Source of the DNA: Promethearchaeota archaeon
Lineage (GTDB): Archaea; Asgardarchaeota; Lokiarchaeia; Sigyniarchaeales; SOKP01
DNA: 64,000 nucleotides
Assembly: GCA_030606485.1 (NCBI GenBank)
Contig: JAUWGH010000008.1
Location: forward strand, 152,259 to 216,258
Direction: 5' to 3'
Within the stretch, counting starts at the first letter, position 1. Each line of letters opens with the position of its first letter. Below the pieces are notes generated by a model. That model did no database searches. It was not told the DNA's origin and worked only from the letters and a program-made list of their open reading frames with translations. A program made the position numbers and the translations under genes. Below are positions 27,055 to 35,488 of the stretch, piece after piece.

Positions 27055-27439
27055 TTACAAAACCTTATTATATTTATTTTTTTTCCTATATTTTTTTTAA
27101 ATCTTTGATTTATTTAAATCTTTTGGAGAATATCTCTAAAATTTTCAACTAAAATGCTCTAAACTTAAATTAGATTATAAAATCACCTCTTTACGTTAAA
27201 ATTTTTCATTAAAGAAAATTTTAGCTAATAACTTTCATTTTAAAACTCCCAAGAGAACTTATCAAAACATGTCTCTTGGGTTAAATAAAGAATAAAGAGG
27301 CTAGACTAAAAACTACTCCCATTTCATCTATTGTTAAATAATCGTAACCCTTCTGAGTAATCTTTTTTCAACTATAAATTTCTTAATATTTTAAATCTAG
27401 CTTATTTAAAATAACATATAATTTTTAAAATTACTTTTA
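27055..27439. other. Intergenic region with a short coding-like frame
   Basis: About 385 bp between coaD and pheS, both on the minus strand. On that strand, about 27282-27366, an 28-codon frame reads 'KKITQKGYDYLTIDEMG' and then a hydrophobic 'VVFSLASLFFI' before TAA. It has no ordinary start except an internal ATG. The 'ITQKGYDYL' segment looks like a winged-helix end and is reminiscent of the RIO2 kinase N-terminus, so it may be a gene remnant or a small membrane peptide. Immediately after its stop lies the hairpin at 27248-27280. The remaining sequence is AT-rich and presumably holds the pheS promoter. Confidence 0.35.
27248..27280 (-). terminator. Perfect 9-bp stem hairpin
   Basis: CCCAAGAGA at 27248-27256 pairs perfectly with TCTCTTGGG at 27272-27280, leaving a 15-nt loop. 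It is the most stable-looking hairpin of this intergenic region. It lies just downstream of a short open frame on the minus strand and about 190 bp upstream of pheS. It may end transcription from coaD, or be part of a pheS leader; the strand and role are inferred. The T-run after the stem is weak on the minus strand ('GAGTTTTAAAA'). Confidence 0.45.
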
Positions 27440-27877
27440 TTAAAGATTTTTTCTGATATTTGTAGAACTAATTTTTTTACCATTTTTGCCTTTGAGTAAT
27501 GATATGATTATAAATATTAGAGGTTTGAAACTCTTTTCTTCTCTAATCTCATTTATTTTAATTGCATTGGGAAGTGTTTCTAAACTAAATACTAATGCTT
27601 CATAATCCTCATCTTCAATTGGAGGACCATAAGGATCATTCAATTCTATAATTTCAAGACGGCTTAATTCAGTGAACGATTGAACAAAATTTTCAATATT
27701 TTGTTTTCTCGTTGAATAATCTTGAATTTCTTCTTTATATTGCTTCTTTTGATTCATTTTTTCGGTAGTTAAACCAATTACCAGCTTTTCTGAAACTTTA
27801 AGTGCAGTATTTATTAAATATTTATGTCCTTCATGTAAATGATCGAAACAACCACCCATTCCTACTAGTTTGAACAT
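27440..27877 (-). CDS. coaD: Phosphopantetheine adenylyltransferase, archaeal type
   Basis: This enzyme adenylylates 4'-phosphopantetheine in coenzyme A synthesis. It is a nucleotidyltransferase of the cytidylyltransferase-like fold: 'GMGGCFDHLHEGHKYLI' holds the HxGH motif, 'VIGLTTEKMNQKKQ' is the second strand and loop, and the 'KISSTNIRKNL' end is the ISSTxIR motif. The 145-residue length and 'FDHLHEGH' form are those of the archaeal/eukaryotic PPAT family rather than bacterial CoaD. It begins with ATG and follows the membrane zinc-ribbon gene by 12 bp, so the two are probably co-transcribed. Confidence 0.9.
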   Translation of the reverse strand: MFKLVGMGGCFDHLHEGHKYLINTALKVSEKLVIGLTTEKMNQKKQYKEEIQDYSTRKQNIENFVQSFTELSRLEIIELNDPYGPPIEDEDYEALVFSLETLPNAIKINEIREEKSFKPLIFIIISLLKGKNGKKISSTNIRKNL

Positions 27878-27889
27878 ACTTTTTCAAAA

Positions 27890-28273
27890 CTAAGATTTTT
27901 CAGTTTTTAATTTTACTGAGTAAATATCATTGATTTTCATTGAGCCATCACATTTTGAGCATTTTCCTGCTACTTTAAAAACAAAATCCCCTTCTTTATA
28001 ATCTTGAACTTTTGTATAATCACAAAGATCACATCGAAGTACACATAGAGTTTGAATTAACGGTTCTTTGGGCCTTTTCTTAACATTTAGAAAAAAAGAT
28101 GCTATGCACATTATAGAAACACCTATCCAGAATAGATAAGTCACCCCCAAGACATTTCCAAGGGCAAGTATTATTACTCCTATAATTACAAGAATAAAAG
28201 TTAAAATACTCTTTATAATTGATTTTTTACTTTTTTTCTTGTTTAAAAAATCTTCATCTTCTTCTTCAATCAA
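27890..28273 (-). CDS. Two-helix membrane protein with zinc-ribbon domain
   Basis: Acidic start ('IEEEDEDF'), then a basic stretch and two membrane helices ('SILTFILVIIGVIILALGNV' and 'LFWIGVSIMCIASFFLN'), then a cytoplasmic domain with paired cysteines 'CDLC' and 'CSKC' 20-odd residues apart, typical of a small zinc ribbon. Similar short membrane/zinc-ribbon proteins of unknown function are common in archaea. There is no enzymatic motif. It lies directly upstream of coaD on the same strand and 188 bp from the divergent DUF1512 gene. Confidence 0.7.
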   Translation of the reverse strand: MIEEEDEDFLNKKKSKKSIIKSILTFILVIIGVIILALGNVLGVTYLFWIGVSIMCIASFFLNVKKRPKEPLIQTLCVLRCDLCDYTKVQDYKEGDFVFKVAGKCSKCDGSMKINDIYSVKLKTEKS

Positions 28274-28461
28274 TGAGTTCCACTTATGTTCTAAATAAAT
28301 TAATCAAAAAATCAAATTTTAACTACTAAATAATAATTAATAATGGAAAAAAATAAATCTTTAGATTATTTCTTCTAGAATAAAATGAAATATCAAAGTT
28401 TTTATTTTCGTTTTTTTTAAAAAATATAATTCTTAAGAGAAATAATAAAGTTTGATTTATT

Positions 28462-29604
28462 ATGATTTACCAGTTTGGCCAAACTCAAGGAACTGATCCG
28501 ATTTCACTACTATTAAGTATGTTCTTTTATGTTATATTTATTATTTTTATGTTTTATGGAACCAAAATTCAGGCGTGGCGTGCCTCAAGGGAAATTGGAG
28601 TAGCTTTAGTTGATCTAAAAGCGTGGAATGATGAGGGAAAGAGTCTTGTGTTAAAAAAGATGCAAAAATATAAAGACGAAAATTTATCTTCTAAAGATTT
28701 AAAAGTAAAAATTGAAGATATTATGACGTTTGTAACGATTTCACCGACTAATTTGGATCCAGCTGGAATTATACCAAAATTGGACCATTTAATAAATGTT
28801 AGAGATGACCGATTCAAAGAGGAAATCAAGATCTTAGCCCCTAGTGCCGACTCTGTGACCGCTAGTAATCTTGAGAATCTCTTAGAGGCATCAATGGCTT
28901 TGGATTTCATTTATCGTCTTATTAGGCATTATTTGATCTTAGGAAAAAAAAGTAAAAGTATGTTGTTATTGATGCAGATTCAAATGCAATTATCATTAAT
29001 TATGACAATGGCTAAGTCTTATTTACATGCAACTAGAGCATTTAAGGAAGGTAGTCCCATCGGGGATGCACTTGGACCATTAGTTGTAGCTAGTTTTATT
29101 CGAGATATTTCAAATAGAGATGATGTCGAAGCTATTGAGATAGCTAAGGATACAATCTATCAACAAGTAGAGTTTGAGGATAGAACAATTTTTTTAGTAA
29201 GAGCCAAAGGACCAGGTGGAACTGTCGGAAAACCCGGAGAAGCCATTAAAATATTAGTAGAAAAGCATAAAAACGAGATATCAAGGATTATTATGATTGA
29301 TGCTGGTTTAAAATTAGAAGGTGATCGCACAGGTTCGCTTGCAATAGGTGTTGGTGCGGCTATTGGTGGGATTGGAGTTGAAAAATTTAAAATTGAGGAA
29401 TCAACTTCTGGCGTGAAAATACCTATTGATGCTGTAATTTGTAGAGAAAGCTTAGAAGATGCAATAACAACAATGAAACGACCGATTACCCGTTCTGTTC
29501 CCAAAATAATTGAAAAAATTAAGCAAGCCATCAGATCAAGGACAGAAAAAGGAACAAAAATAATTATTGCGGGAATTGGAAACACAATTGGTATAGGAAT
29601 TTAA
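28462..29604 (+). CDS. DUF1512 family protein
   Basis: I recognise this as the archaeal DUF1512 family. It has one N-terminal membrane helix ('LLLSMFFYVIFIIFMFYGT'), a helical domain ('LASNLENLLEASMALDFIYRLIRHY'-like), and a C-terminal glycine-rich domain with 'VRAKGPGGTVGKPGEAI', 'MIDAGLKLEGDRTGSLAIGVGAAIGG' and 'IIIAGIGNTIGIGI'. The pattern suggests a membrane-attached enzyme-like fold, but the function is unknown in the family. The start is ATG 28462. The gene is convergent with the SCP2-like gene downstream (35 bp between stops). Confidence 0.85.
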   Translation: MIYQFGQTQGTDPISLLLSMFFYVIFIIFMFYGTKIQAWRASREIGVALVDLKAWNDEGKSLVLKKMQKYKDENLSSKDLKVKIEDIMTFVTISPTNLDPAGIIPKLDHLINVRDDRFKEEIKILAPSADSVTASNLENLLEASMALDFIYRLIRHYLILGKKSKSMLLLMQIQMQLSLIMTMAKSYLHATRAFKEGSPIGDALGPLVVASFIRDISNRDDVEAIEIAKDTIYQQVEFEDRTIFLVRAKGPGGTVGKPGEAIKILVEKHKNEISRIIMIDAGLKLEGDRTGSLAIGVGAAIGGIGVEKFKIEESTSGVKIPIDAVICRESLEDAITTMKRPITRSVPKIIEKIKQAIRSRTEKGTKIIIAGIGNTIGIGI

Positions 29605-29639
29605 AGGAAAAAAAAAATAAAATAAGAAAATTTTTAATT

Positions 29640-30044
29640 TTAATAGAGATGTGTATCTGTAGCAACAACGCTATTTACCATTTCTTGGGCAGCTTTAGTT
29701 GCACGCATTACCTTTGCCATATTACCAACTAGCTTAAATTTCCCAGCCATTAATCCTTGGATCGGGTCAATTTTTTTAGTTAAAAGTAAAACCCAATTAT
29801 CCCAGATACCTGACCATATGAATTCAGCTTTTGGCTCTTCTCCAGGTTCTAAAACTCTCCCACTACGACATTTTCCATGCCAAAGATCAACATATAACTT
29901 TATCTCATGATCGAGATTTCCAGCAGGCTCAGCTATGAAGATGAAATCACCTTCCCACCAACTAGCTGCCTCTTCGTATGCTTTATTATCATTTAAATTC
30001 TTAACATATGCATCTACCCATTCTTTAGTTCCAAATAAAGGCAT
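29640..30044 (-). CDS. SCP2 sterol-carrier-like protein
   Basis: A 134-residue protein with the SCP2 (sterol carrier protein 2) fold pattern: 'WVDAYVKNLNDNKAYEEAASWW', then beta strands 'GDFIFIAEPAGNLDHEIKLYVDLWHGKC', 'AEFIWSGIWDNWVLLLTKKID' and the closing 'IQGLMAGKFKLVGNMAKVMRAT', which is the typical SCP2 '...G+l+l+Gn...' ending. Members bind lipids or acyl chains in a hydrophobic tunnel and lack catalysis. In anaerobic archaea the ligand is unknown. It is divergent from ppdK; the 245-bp gap contains an 18-bp palindrome. Confidence 0.8.
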   Translation of the reverse strand: MPLFGTKEWVDAYVKNLNDNKAYEEAASWWEGDFIFIAEPAGNLDHEIKLYVDLWHGKCRSGRVLEPGEEPKAEFIWSGIWDNWVLLLTKKIDPIQGLMAGKFKLVGNMAKVMRATKAAQEMVNSVVATDTHLY

Positions 30045-30129
30045 TTTATTTACTCATCTAATTTTTTTTAATTAATATGTTAAATGTTAGTAATAAAAAA
30101 AGTATTTTGTCTTTTAAATTTTTAAATAT

Positions 30130-30147
30130 ATTTGTTTTAAAACAAAT
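30130..30147. promoter_or_regulatory. 18-bp perfect palindrome, ATTTGTTTTAAAACAAAT
   Basis: The site is fully self-complementary and lies between divergent SCP2-like and ppdK genes, 83 bp before the SCP2 start and about 143 bp before the ppdK start. A second near-copy, ATTTGTTTTAACA, is at 30278-30290 directly against the ppdK ATG, and a third, ATTTGTTTTAAAA, is at 34222-34234 before the alcohol dehydrogenase gene. It is probably an operator for a dimeric regulator of these metabolic genes. Confidence 0.5.
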
Positions 30148-30290
30148 AGAACTAGTAATTATGTGTTATAATCTTAAATTAAATTTTTTCTTTAATCTCA
30201 TAATAGATTAAAAAAAAATATTAAGATTGTTTTATTACAATTATATGATTAAGAGAAAATATCAATTTTAATTATGGATTTGTTTTAACA

Positions 30291-32987
30291 ATGGTAACCG
30301 CTAATAAAAAAAAACAAATATATACTTTTAAAGAAGGTTCTAAAGAATTAAAGCTTCTTTTAGGAGGGAAAGGAGCAAACCTCGCTGAAATGACTAACTT
30401 AGGATTAAATATCCCTCCAGGCTTCACAATCTCAACTGAAGCGTGTTTAGAATATTTTGAGAATCCAAGAATTATTGATGATCTACGAGATGATATTTTA
30501 AAAAACATTAAATTGTTAGAAGAACAAACAGGAAAGAGTTTTGGAAGTAATAAAAATCCTTTATTGTTAAGTATAAGGAGCGGTGCGCCTATGTCGATGC
30601 CGGGTATGATGGATACTGTATTAAATCTTGGATTAAATAATAATTCTGTGCTAGGTCTTGCAGTTACTACAGATAACCAGAGATTTGCTTATGATTCATA
30701 CAGGAGATTTATACAAATGTTTGGAGATGTTGTTATGGGAATTCATGCTGATAGATTTGAAAGAATTTTAGAGGGTTATAAAAGAAGAATAGGAAGACAC
30801 GCACAAGATACTGACCTCACTGTAGTTGATCTTCAAAAACTTATTAGTGATTATAAAGAACTTTATAAAGTTGAAATTGAAAATGATTTTCCTCAAGACC
30901 CTGATGAACAGTTGTTTCTATCAATAGAAGCAGTATTTAAATCTTGGAATAATAAACGTGCAATTACATACAGAAGAATTAATAATATACCGAATTATGG
31001 AACAGCTGTTAATGTACAAGCGATGGTTTTTGGAAATAAAGGTATTAATTCAGCTACTGGAGTAGCATTTTCAAGGGATCCAGGAAATGGTGAAGACCAT
31101 AAATTTGGAGAGTATTTAACTAATGCACAGGGAGAAGATGTTGTCGCAGGAATAAGAACTCCAAAAAAATTTGAAAATATGAAAGAAGAATTTCCTGAGA
31201 TATATAAAAATCTGATTAAAACGATGGAGAATCTTGAAAAGCATTATAGAGATATGCAAGATATCGAATTTACTATTGAAGATAAAATTTTATTCATTCT
31301 ACAAACAAGAACTGGAAAAAGAACACCACTTGCAGCTGTAAAAATCGCAGTTGATCTATTCAAAGAAGGACTGATCTCAAAAGAAGAAGCAATAGGGAGA
31401 ATCGATCCACAAGGTTTAGAAAATTTACTCTTTAAAAGTATTGATGAAAATTCTTATTTTCAGGTCTTGGCACATGGTATTGCTGCATCACCTGGAGCTG
31501 TATTCGGATTGGTAATTTTTGATGCAGATACTGCAGAAAAATTAGTAAATGAAGACCATAAAGATGTTATTTTGGTAAGACCTCAAACCAAACCTGAGGA
31601 TATTCATGGTCTTTATGCATCAAATGGTGTTTTAACTCAGTTTGGTGGTAAAACGTCTCATGCTGCTGTTGTGGCTCGTGGAATGGGAAAACCTGCCATT
31701 GTAGGTGCTTCTGAAGTCCATATTGATCTTGAGAATCGAGAATTTACTGTTGGAGATGTTGTTATTAGAGAAGGTGAAGTGATTACAATTGATGGTACAA
31801 AAGGATTAGTGATAGCAGGAAAAGTTCCTTTAGTAGAGCCAGAGATTAGGGGAGAATTTAAAGAATTATTAGAAATGGCAAATGAAATAAAATTTCTTGG
31901 TGTTAAAGCAAATGCAGATACTCCTACTGACGCCAAAAAAGCTATAGAATTTGGTGCGGAGGGAATTGGTCTCTGTCGTACAGAACATATGTTTATGGCA
32001 CAAGATAGATTACCTGTAGTCCAAAAGATGATTTTAGCTAGAAACCAAGAAGATAGACAAGATGCATTAAATAAATTACTTCCAATGCAAAGATCTGATT
32101 TCTATGAAATTTTTAAAGTTATGGAAGGAAAACCTGTTACGATAAGATTACTTGATCCACCATTACATGAATTTCTTCCTGATTTAAATGAAATTCTACT
32201 AGAAAATATGACTTTTAAGATTACAAATAATTTAACACGTCAATTACTCAACCTCACTCCATTAGATGAGGAAATTACAGAAAGAAATAAAATGGTCTCC
32301 TTAATTCGTTCAATTTCTGAATCAAATCCAATGATGGGTTTGAGAGGTTGTCGTTTAGGAATTACTTGGCCAGAAATTAATGAAATGCAAGTTAAAGCAA
32401 TATTTCAAGCGGCATGCCAATTAAAAAAAGAAGGGATTGATGTTAAACCTGAAATCATGATTCCGTTAGTAGGAGTTGTAGAAGAGTTGCTTGAGGTTAA
32501 AACTCAGCTTCAAAAAGTGGCTGAAGAAATTTTAAAGGAAAATAAAAGTGATCTTAAATATAAATTTGGAACAATGATTGAGGTTCCTCGTGCTGCATTA
32601 GTTGCCGGAGAGATTGCAAAACATTGTGAATTTTTTTCGTTTGGCACCAATGATTTGACACAAATGACGTTTGGCTATTCTCGTGATGATGCCGAAGGAA
32701 AATTCATACCGGTCTATTTAAGCAAGGGAATACTAAAAAAGAATCCATTTGAAGTATTAGATAAAGATGGTGTAGGTAAATTGTTAAAAATGGCAGTAAA
32801 AGATGGGAAAACAATAAATCCTGATTTAGAATGCGGAATCTGTGGAGAACATGGTGGAGAACCATCATCTATCGAATTCTTTCACGAAATTGGGTTAGAT
32901 TATGTCTCTTGTTCGCCTTATAGAATTCCTATTGCACGTGTTGCAGCAGCACAAGCACAATTAAAATTTCGAATGAAAAAATCTTAG
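30291..32987 (+). CDS. ppdK: Pyruvate, phosphate dikinase
   Basis: PPDK interconverts pyruvate, ATP and phosphate with PEP, AMP and pyrophosphate, linking glycolysis and gluconeogenesis. N-terminal ATP-grasp domain: 'LLLGGKGANLAEMTNLGLNI', 'LLSIRSGAPMSMPGMMDTVL', 'YDSYRRFIQMFGDVVMG'. Central phosphohistidine domain: 'GGKTSHAAVVARGMGKPAIV' with the catalytic His near residue 456. C-terminal PEP-binding barrel: 'GIGLCRTEHMF', 'MIEVPRAALVAGEIA', 'SFGTNDLTQMTFGYSRDD' and 'CGICGEHGGEP' with the acid/base Cys. At 898 residues it is complete. Two ATTTGTTTTAA motifs upstream suggest specific regulation. Confidence 0.97.
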   Translation: MVTANKKKQIYTFKEGSKELKLLLGGKGANLAEMTNLGLNIPPGFTISTEACLEYFENPRIIDDLRDDILKNIKLLEEQTGKSFGSNKNPLLLSIRSGAPMSMPGMMDTVLNLGLNNNSVLGLAVTTDNQRFAYDSYRRFIQMFGDVVMGIHADRFERILEGYKRRIGRHAQDTDLTVVDLQKLISDYKELYKVEIENDFPQDPDEQLFLSIEAVFKSWNNKRAITYRRINNIPNYGTAVNVQAMVFGNKGINSATGVAFSRDPGNGEDHKFGEYLTNAQGEDVVAGIRTPKKFENMKEEFPEIYKNLIKTMENLEKHYRDMQDIEFTIEDKILFILQTRTGKRTPLAAVKIAVDLFKEGLISKEEAIGRIDPQGLENLLFKSIDENSYFQVLAHGIAASPGAVFGLVIFDADTAEKLVNEDHKDVILVRPQTKPEDIHGLYASNGVLTQFGGKTSHAAVVARGMGKPAIVGASEVHIDLENREFTVGDVVIREGEVITIDGTKGLVIAGKVPLVEPEIRGEFKELLEMANEIKFLGVKANADTPTDAKKAIEFGAEGIGLCRTEHMFMAQDRLPVVQKMILARNQEDRQDALNKLLPMQRSDFYEIFKVMEGKPVTIRLLDPPLHEFLPDLNEILLENMTFKITNNLTRQLLNLTPLDEEITERNKMVSLIRSISESNPMMGLRGCRLGITWPEINEMQVKAIFQAACQLKKEGIDVKPEIMIPLVGVVEELLEVKTQLQKVAEEILKENKSDLKYKFGTMIEVPRAALVAGEIAKHCEFFSFGTNDLTQMTFGYSRDDAEGKFIPVYLSKGILKKNPFEVLDKDGVGKLLKMAVKDGKTINPDLECGICGEHGGEPSSIEFFHEIGLDYVSCSPYRIPIARVAAAQAQLKFRMKKS

Positions 32988-33044
32988 AAAATTTTCATTT
33001 TTCCTTTTAAATATCCAATTTCTATTGAAACCAGTGAAACTTTT

Positions 33045-33665
33045 TTGATTGATATCCTATTAATTGGAGATACTCACATTCCTAAAAGAGCTATGGGTTT
33101 ATCTCCATTATTAATAAACGAACTTAACACCTTATCTGCGAAAAAACTTTTTGATTTTGTAATCTTTACTGGAGATGTAGTTAAATCACCAGAAACTATA
33201 AGATTTTTTAAAAATCTAGCCAAAAAAAAATTCTTGATAGTTCAAGGCAACATGGACTATTATTATGGAAATATTGAAGCTCCTTTATATGATTCTTTAT
33301 CTATTACATTAAAAAACGACTCTTATTTAAACATAGGAATAACACATGGAGCAGAAATTCATCCGCGCGGAGATAAGGATGAATTGATAAATATTGCTAA
33401 AGAAAATAACGTTAACCTTCTAATTTTTGCACATACACATCTTGCAGAAATCTTTCTTTCTTCAGATGGTATTCTATTACTTAATCCTGGGAGCTTTACG
33501 GGTGCTTGGAGTTTCGTAGCGTCTAGAACTCCATCCTTTATAATTATTAAAGTAGATATTGAAGAAAGTGAAATTAAGGTTATTCTATATAAACTAAAAA
33601 ATGATCGAATAATTAAGACGATTGAGAGTTTTTATTTTAAAAATCAACAATTTTTAAAATCTTAA
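33045..33665 (+). CDS. Metallophosphoesterase, YfcE/MJ0936/VPS29 family
   Basis: A calcineurin-like phosphoesterase of the YfcE/MJ0936 family, to which the retromer subunit VPS29 also belongs. The metal ligands are all visible: 'LLIGDTHIP' (Asp, His), 'IFTGDVV' (Asp), 'VQGNMD' (Asn), 'ITHGAE' (His) and 'FAHTHLAE' (two His), followed by 'LLNPGSF'. These support an active phosphodiesterase rather than a catalytically dead VPS29. The length of 206 residues is typical. The start is TTG 33045, the only ordinary start near the 'DILLIGDTH' strand. It follows ppdK by 57 bp. Confidence 0.88.
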   Translation: MIDILLIGDTHIPKRAMGLSPLLINELNTLSAKKLFDFVIFTGDVVKSPETIRFFKNLAKKKFLIVQGNMDYYYGNIEAPLYDSLSITLKNDSYLNIGITHGAEIHPRGDKDELINIAKENNVNLLIFAHTHLAEIFLSSDGILLLNPGSFTGAWSFVASRTPSFIIIKVDIEESEIKVILYKLKNDRIIKTIESFYFKNQQFLKS

Positions 33666-33711
33666 ATATTTATCAGTTTTTTTGACAGAATTGATGATAA
33701 AGGAAAAAAAA

Positions 33712-34128
33712 TCATTTTTCTGCAGGGATTTTATCTAAAACTAATATTTTCGAAATTTTTAGTAATTTTCCAAGATTTCTGCCACCTTTCTTAATTCTTA
33801 GCTTCCGTTTACCGAATCTATTTTTTTTAATCACCATATGCACAGTTGAATTAGTCCCATTTGAAAAATACAGTAAATCTCCAGGATCTGACATTAATTC
33901 TAAGTCAAAATTTTCTAATCTACCTCTATCTATTTTATAATTTCCGTCTTTTGCAGTTAAATTTAACCAAAAATAATAATCTTCCTCAACTTGAAGCCCT
34001 AAATTAACAACTCCCTCAAAAGAATTAAGTAATTTAAAATTTTTCGGATTTTTTCTTTTATCTTCTATTATTGCGTTGATAACTCCACTAAATGTTATAA
34101 ATAAATTATCTTTATCAGATTCTTCCAT
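33712..34128 (-). CDS. SCP2-like lipid-binding protein
   Basis: A 138-residue alpha/beta protein that fits the SCP2 pattern less strictly than its neighbour at 29640: 'LFITFSGVINAIIEDKRKN', strands 'GVVNLGLQVEEDYYFWLNLTAKDG', 'FDLELMSDPGDLLYFSNGTNS' and the closing 'LRIKKGGRNLGKLLKISKIL', similar to the SCP2 G-x-L/I-x-I-x-G motif. No catalytic residues or membrane segments are seen. A role in binding a hydrophobic ligand is inferred. It is convergent with the phosphoesterase gene and divergent from the alcohol dehydrogenase gene. Confidence 0.6.
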   Translation of the reverse strand: MEESDKDNLFITFSGVINAIIEDKRKNPKNFKLLNSFEGVVNLGLQVEEDYYFWLNLTAKDGNYKIDRGRLENFDLELMSDPGDLLYFSNGTNSTVHMVIKKNRFGKRKLRIKKGGRNLGKLLKISKILVLDKIPAEK

Positions 34129-34221
34129 TTTTTTTTTACCTTAAATTTCTACATATCTTAGATTTTTCTAATTTTAATATAAAATCTATTAATCCTTAAT
34201 TATCATAAATAATTAAATATT

Positions 34222-34240
34222 ATTTGTTTTAAAATTAAAT
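34222..34240. promoter_or_regulatory. ATTTGTTTTAAAA motif before the adh-aor operon
   Basis: The sequence ATTTGTTTTAAAATTAAAT matches the first 13 bases of the perfect palindrome near ppdK, with a degenerate right half. It lies about 27 bp upstream of the alcohol dehydrogenase ATG, in the region where an operator overlapping the basal promoter would be expected. Joint control of ppdK and adh-aor by one regulator is inferred from the shared motif. Confidence 0.4.
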
Positions 34241-34266
34241 AAAATAAATTAAGAGGTAAAATAAAA

Positions 34267-35466
34267 ATGTGGTATTTTTTCAGTCCAAATATTGTCTACG
34301 GAGAAGACGCTCTTGATTTCTTAGAAAAAATTCCTGGAAACAAATGTTTTATTGTAACTGATGAAGGTCTTATTAAGCTAGGATATTTAGATATATTAAC
34401 TGAAAAACTAACAAAATTTGGAAAGGAATTTAAAGTATTTAGCGAAGTAGAATCAGATCCTCATGAAGAAACTGTTTTAAAAGCGAGAGAACATTGTATC
34501 TTTTACAAACCAGACATCATAATTGGATTTGGAGGTGGTTCTCCAATAGATACTGCCAAAGCAGTTAGAGCTTTATATGAATTTCCAAATATGGTTGTTG
34601 ATGATCTACATCCATTTAACGATGAGTTATTTAAATTAGGTCAAAAAACAAAAATGGTTGCAATTCCGACAACTAGTGGAACTGGTGCAGAAACTACATG
34701 GTCTGTGATTATTAATCGTTTTGAAGATAACTATTGGAGAAAATTGGAACAAGCTCATAAGGCATTTATTCCTGATATCGCTATTGTAGATCCAATATTT
34801 ACGGTTGGAATGCCCCCAAAATTAACGGCAGGAACTGGTTTAGACGCAGTTGCTCATTCAATTGAAGGATTATTTTCTGTATGGCGCAATGATTTCAGTG
34901 ACGCAATGAGTTATAAAGCATTAGAACTTATTTTTGAATATCTTCCTAAAGCATATAAAAATCCAAATGATATGGAAGCAAGAGATAAAATGCATCAAGC
35001 AGCTACTATGGCAGGCTTAGCTTTTGGAAATTCGCAAGCCAATCTAGGTCATAGCATGGGTCATGCATTGGGAGCAGTATATCATACTCATCATGGCTTA
35101 GCGGTTGGACTATTCTTGCCTTATAATATGCAATATTGTATAAATAACCCAGATGAAAATGATAAAACAGTTGCAATCTTGGCAAAAAATGCTAAATTAT
35201 TGAACTTTGCAAAATGGGATACCAATGATAAAGAAGCTGCAAAGATTCTTGTCAAGAAAGTTAAGGAATTACAGAAATTAGTTGATTTTCCTCAATCTTT
35301 AAAAGAGTTAGATATTCCAAAAGAAGATTTAGATAAAAACTTAGATCATCTTGTAAGTTTGTGCTTTCAATCAAGTAGTTCTGTGATGTCTCCTAGATCA
35401 GCGGATGGAGAAGCATTTCGAAAATTATTTACATATGCCTATGAAGGCAAAGATATTGATTTTTAA
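34267..35466 (+). CDS. Iron-containing alcohol dehydrogenase
   Basis: A type III (Fe-dependent) alcohol dehydrogenase that reduces aldehydes or oxidises alcohols with NAD(P)H. Seen: 'IIIGFGGGSPIDTAKAVRAL' (nucleotide binding), 'MVAIPTTSGTGAETTWSVII', 'LDAVAHSIEGLFS' and 'GHSMGHALGAVYHTHHGLAVG', which contains the iron-binding His residues together with the Asp/His of the 'TGLDAVAHSIE' segment. At 399 residues it is full length. The stop is only 22 bp before the aldehyde oxidoreductase start, so both belong to one operon for aldehyde/alcohol handling in fermentation. Confidence 0.95.
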   Translation: MWYFFSPNIVYGEDALDFLEKIPGNKCFIVTDEGLIKLGYLDILTEKLTKFGKEFKVFSEVESDPHEETVLKAREHCIFYKPDIIIGFGGGSPIDTAKAVRALYEFPNMVVDDLHPFNDELFKLGQKTKMVAIPTTSGTGAETTWSVIINRFEDNYWRKLEQAHKAFIPDIAIVDPIFTVGMPPKLTAGTGLDAVAHSIEGLFSVWRNDFSDAMSYKALELIFEYLPKAYKNPNDMEARDKMHQAATMAGLAFGNSQANLGHSMGHALGAVYHTHHGLAVGLFLPYNMQYCINNPDENDKTVAILAKNAKLLNFAKWDTNDKEAAKILVKKVKELQKLVDFPQSLKELDIPKEDLDKNLDHLVSLCFQSSSSVMSPRSADGEAFRKLFTYAYEGKDIDF

Positions 35467-35488
35467 TTAAATATTTGGGTGTATTAAA

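Noticed and set aside
33712..34128. Calling the protein at 33712 a firm SCP2 member
   Set aside because: The pattern is suggestive but weaker than at 29640, so it is listed with lower confidence rather than as an assigned family.
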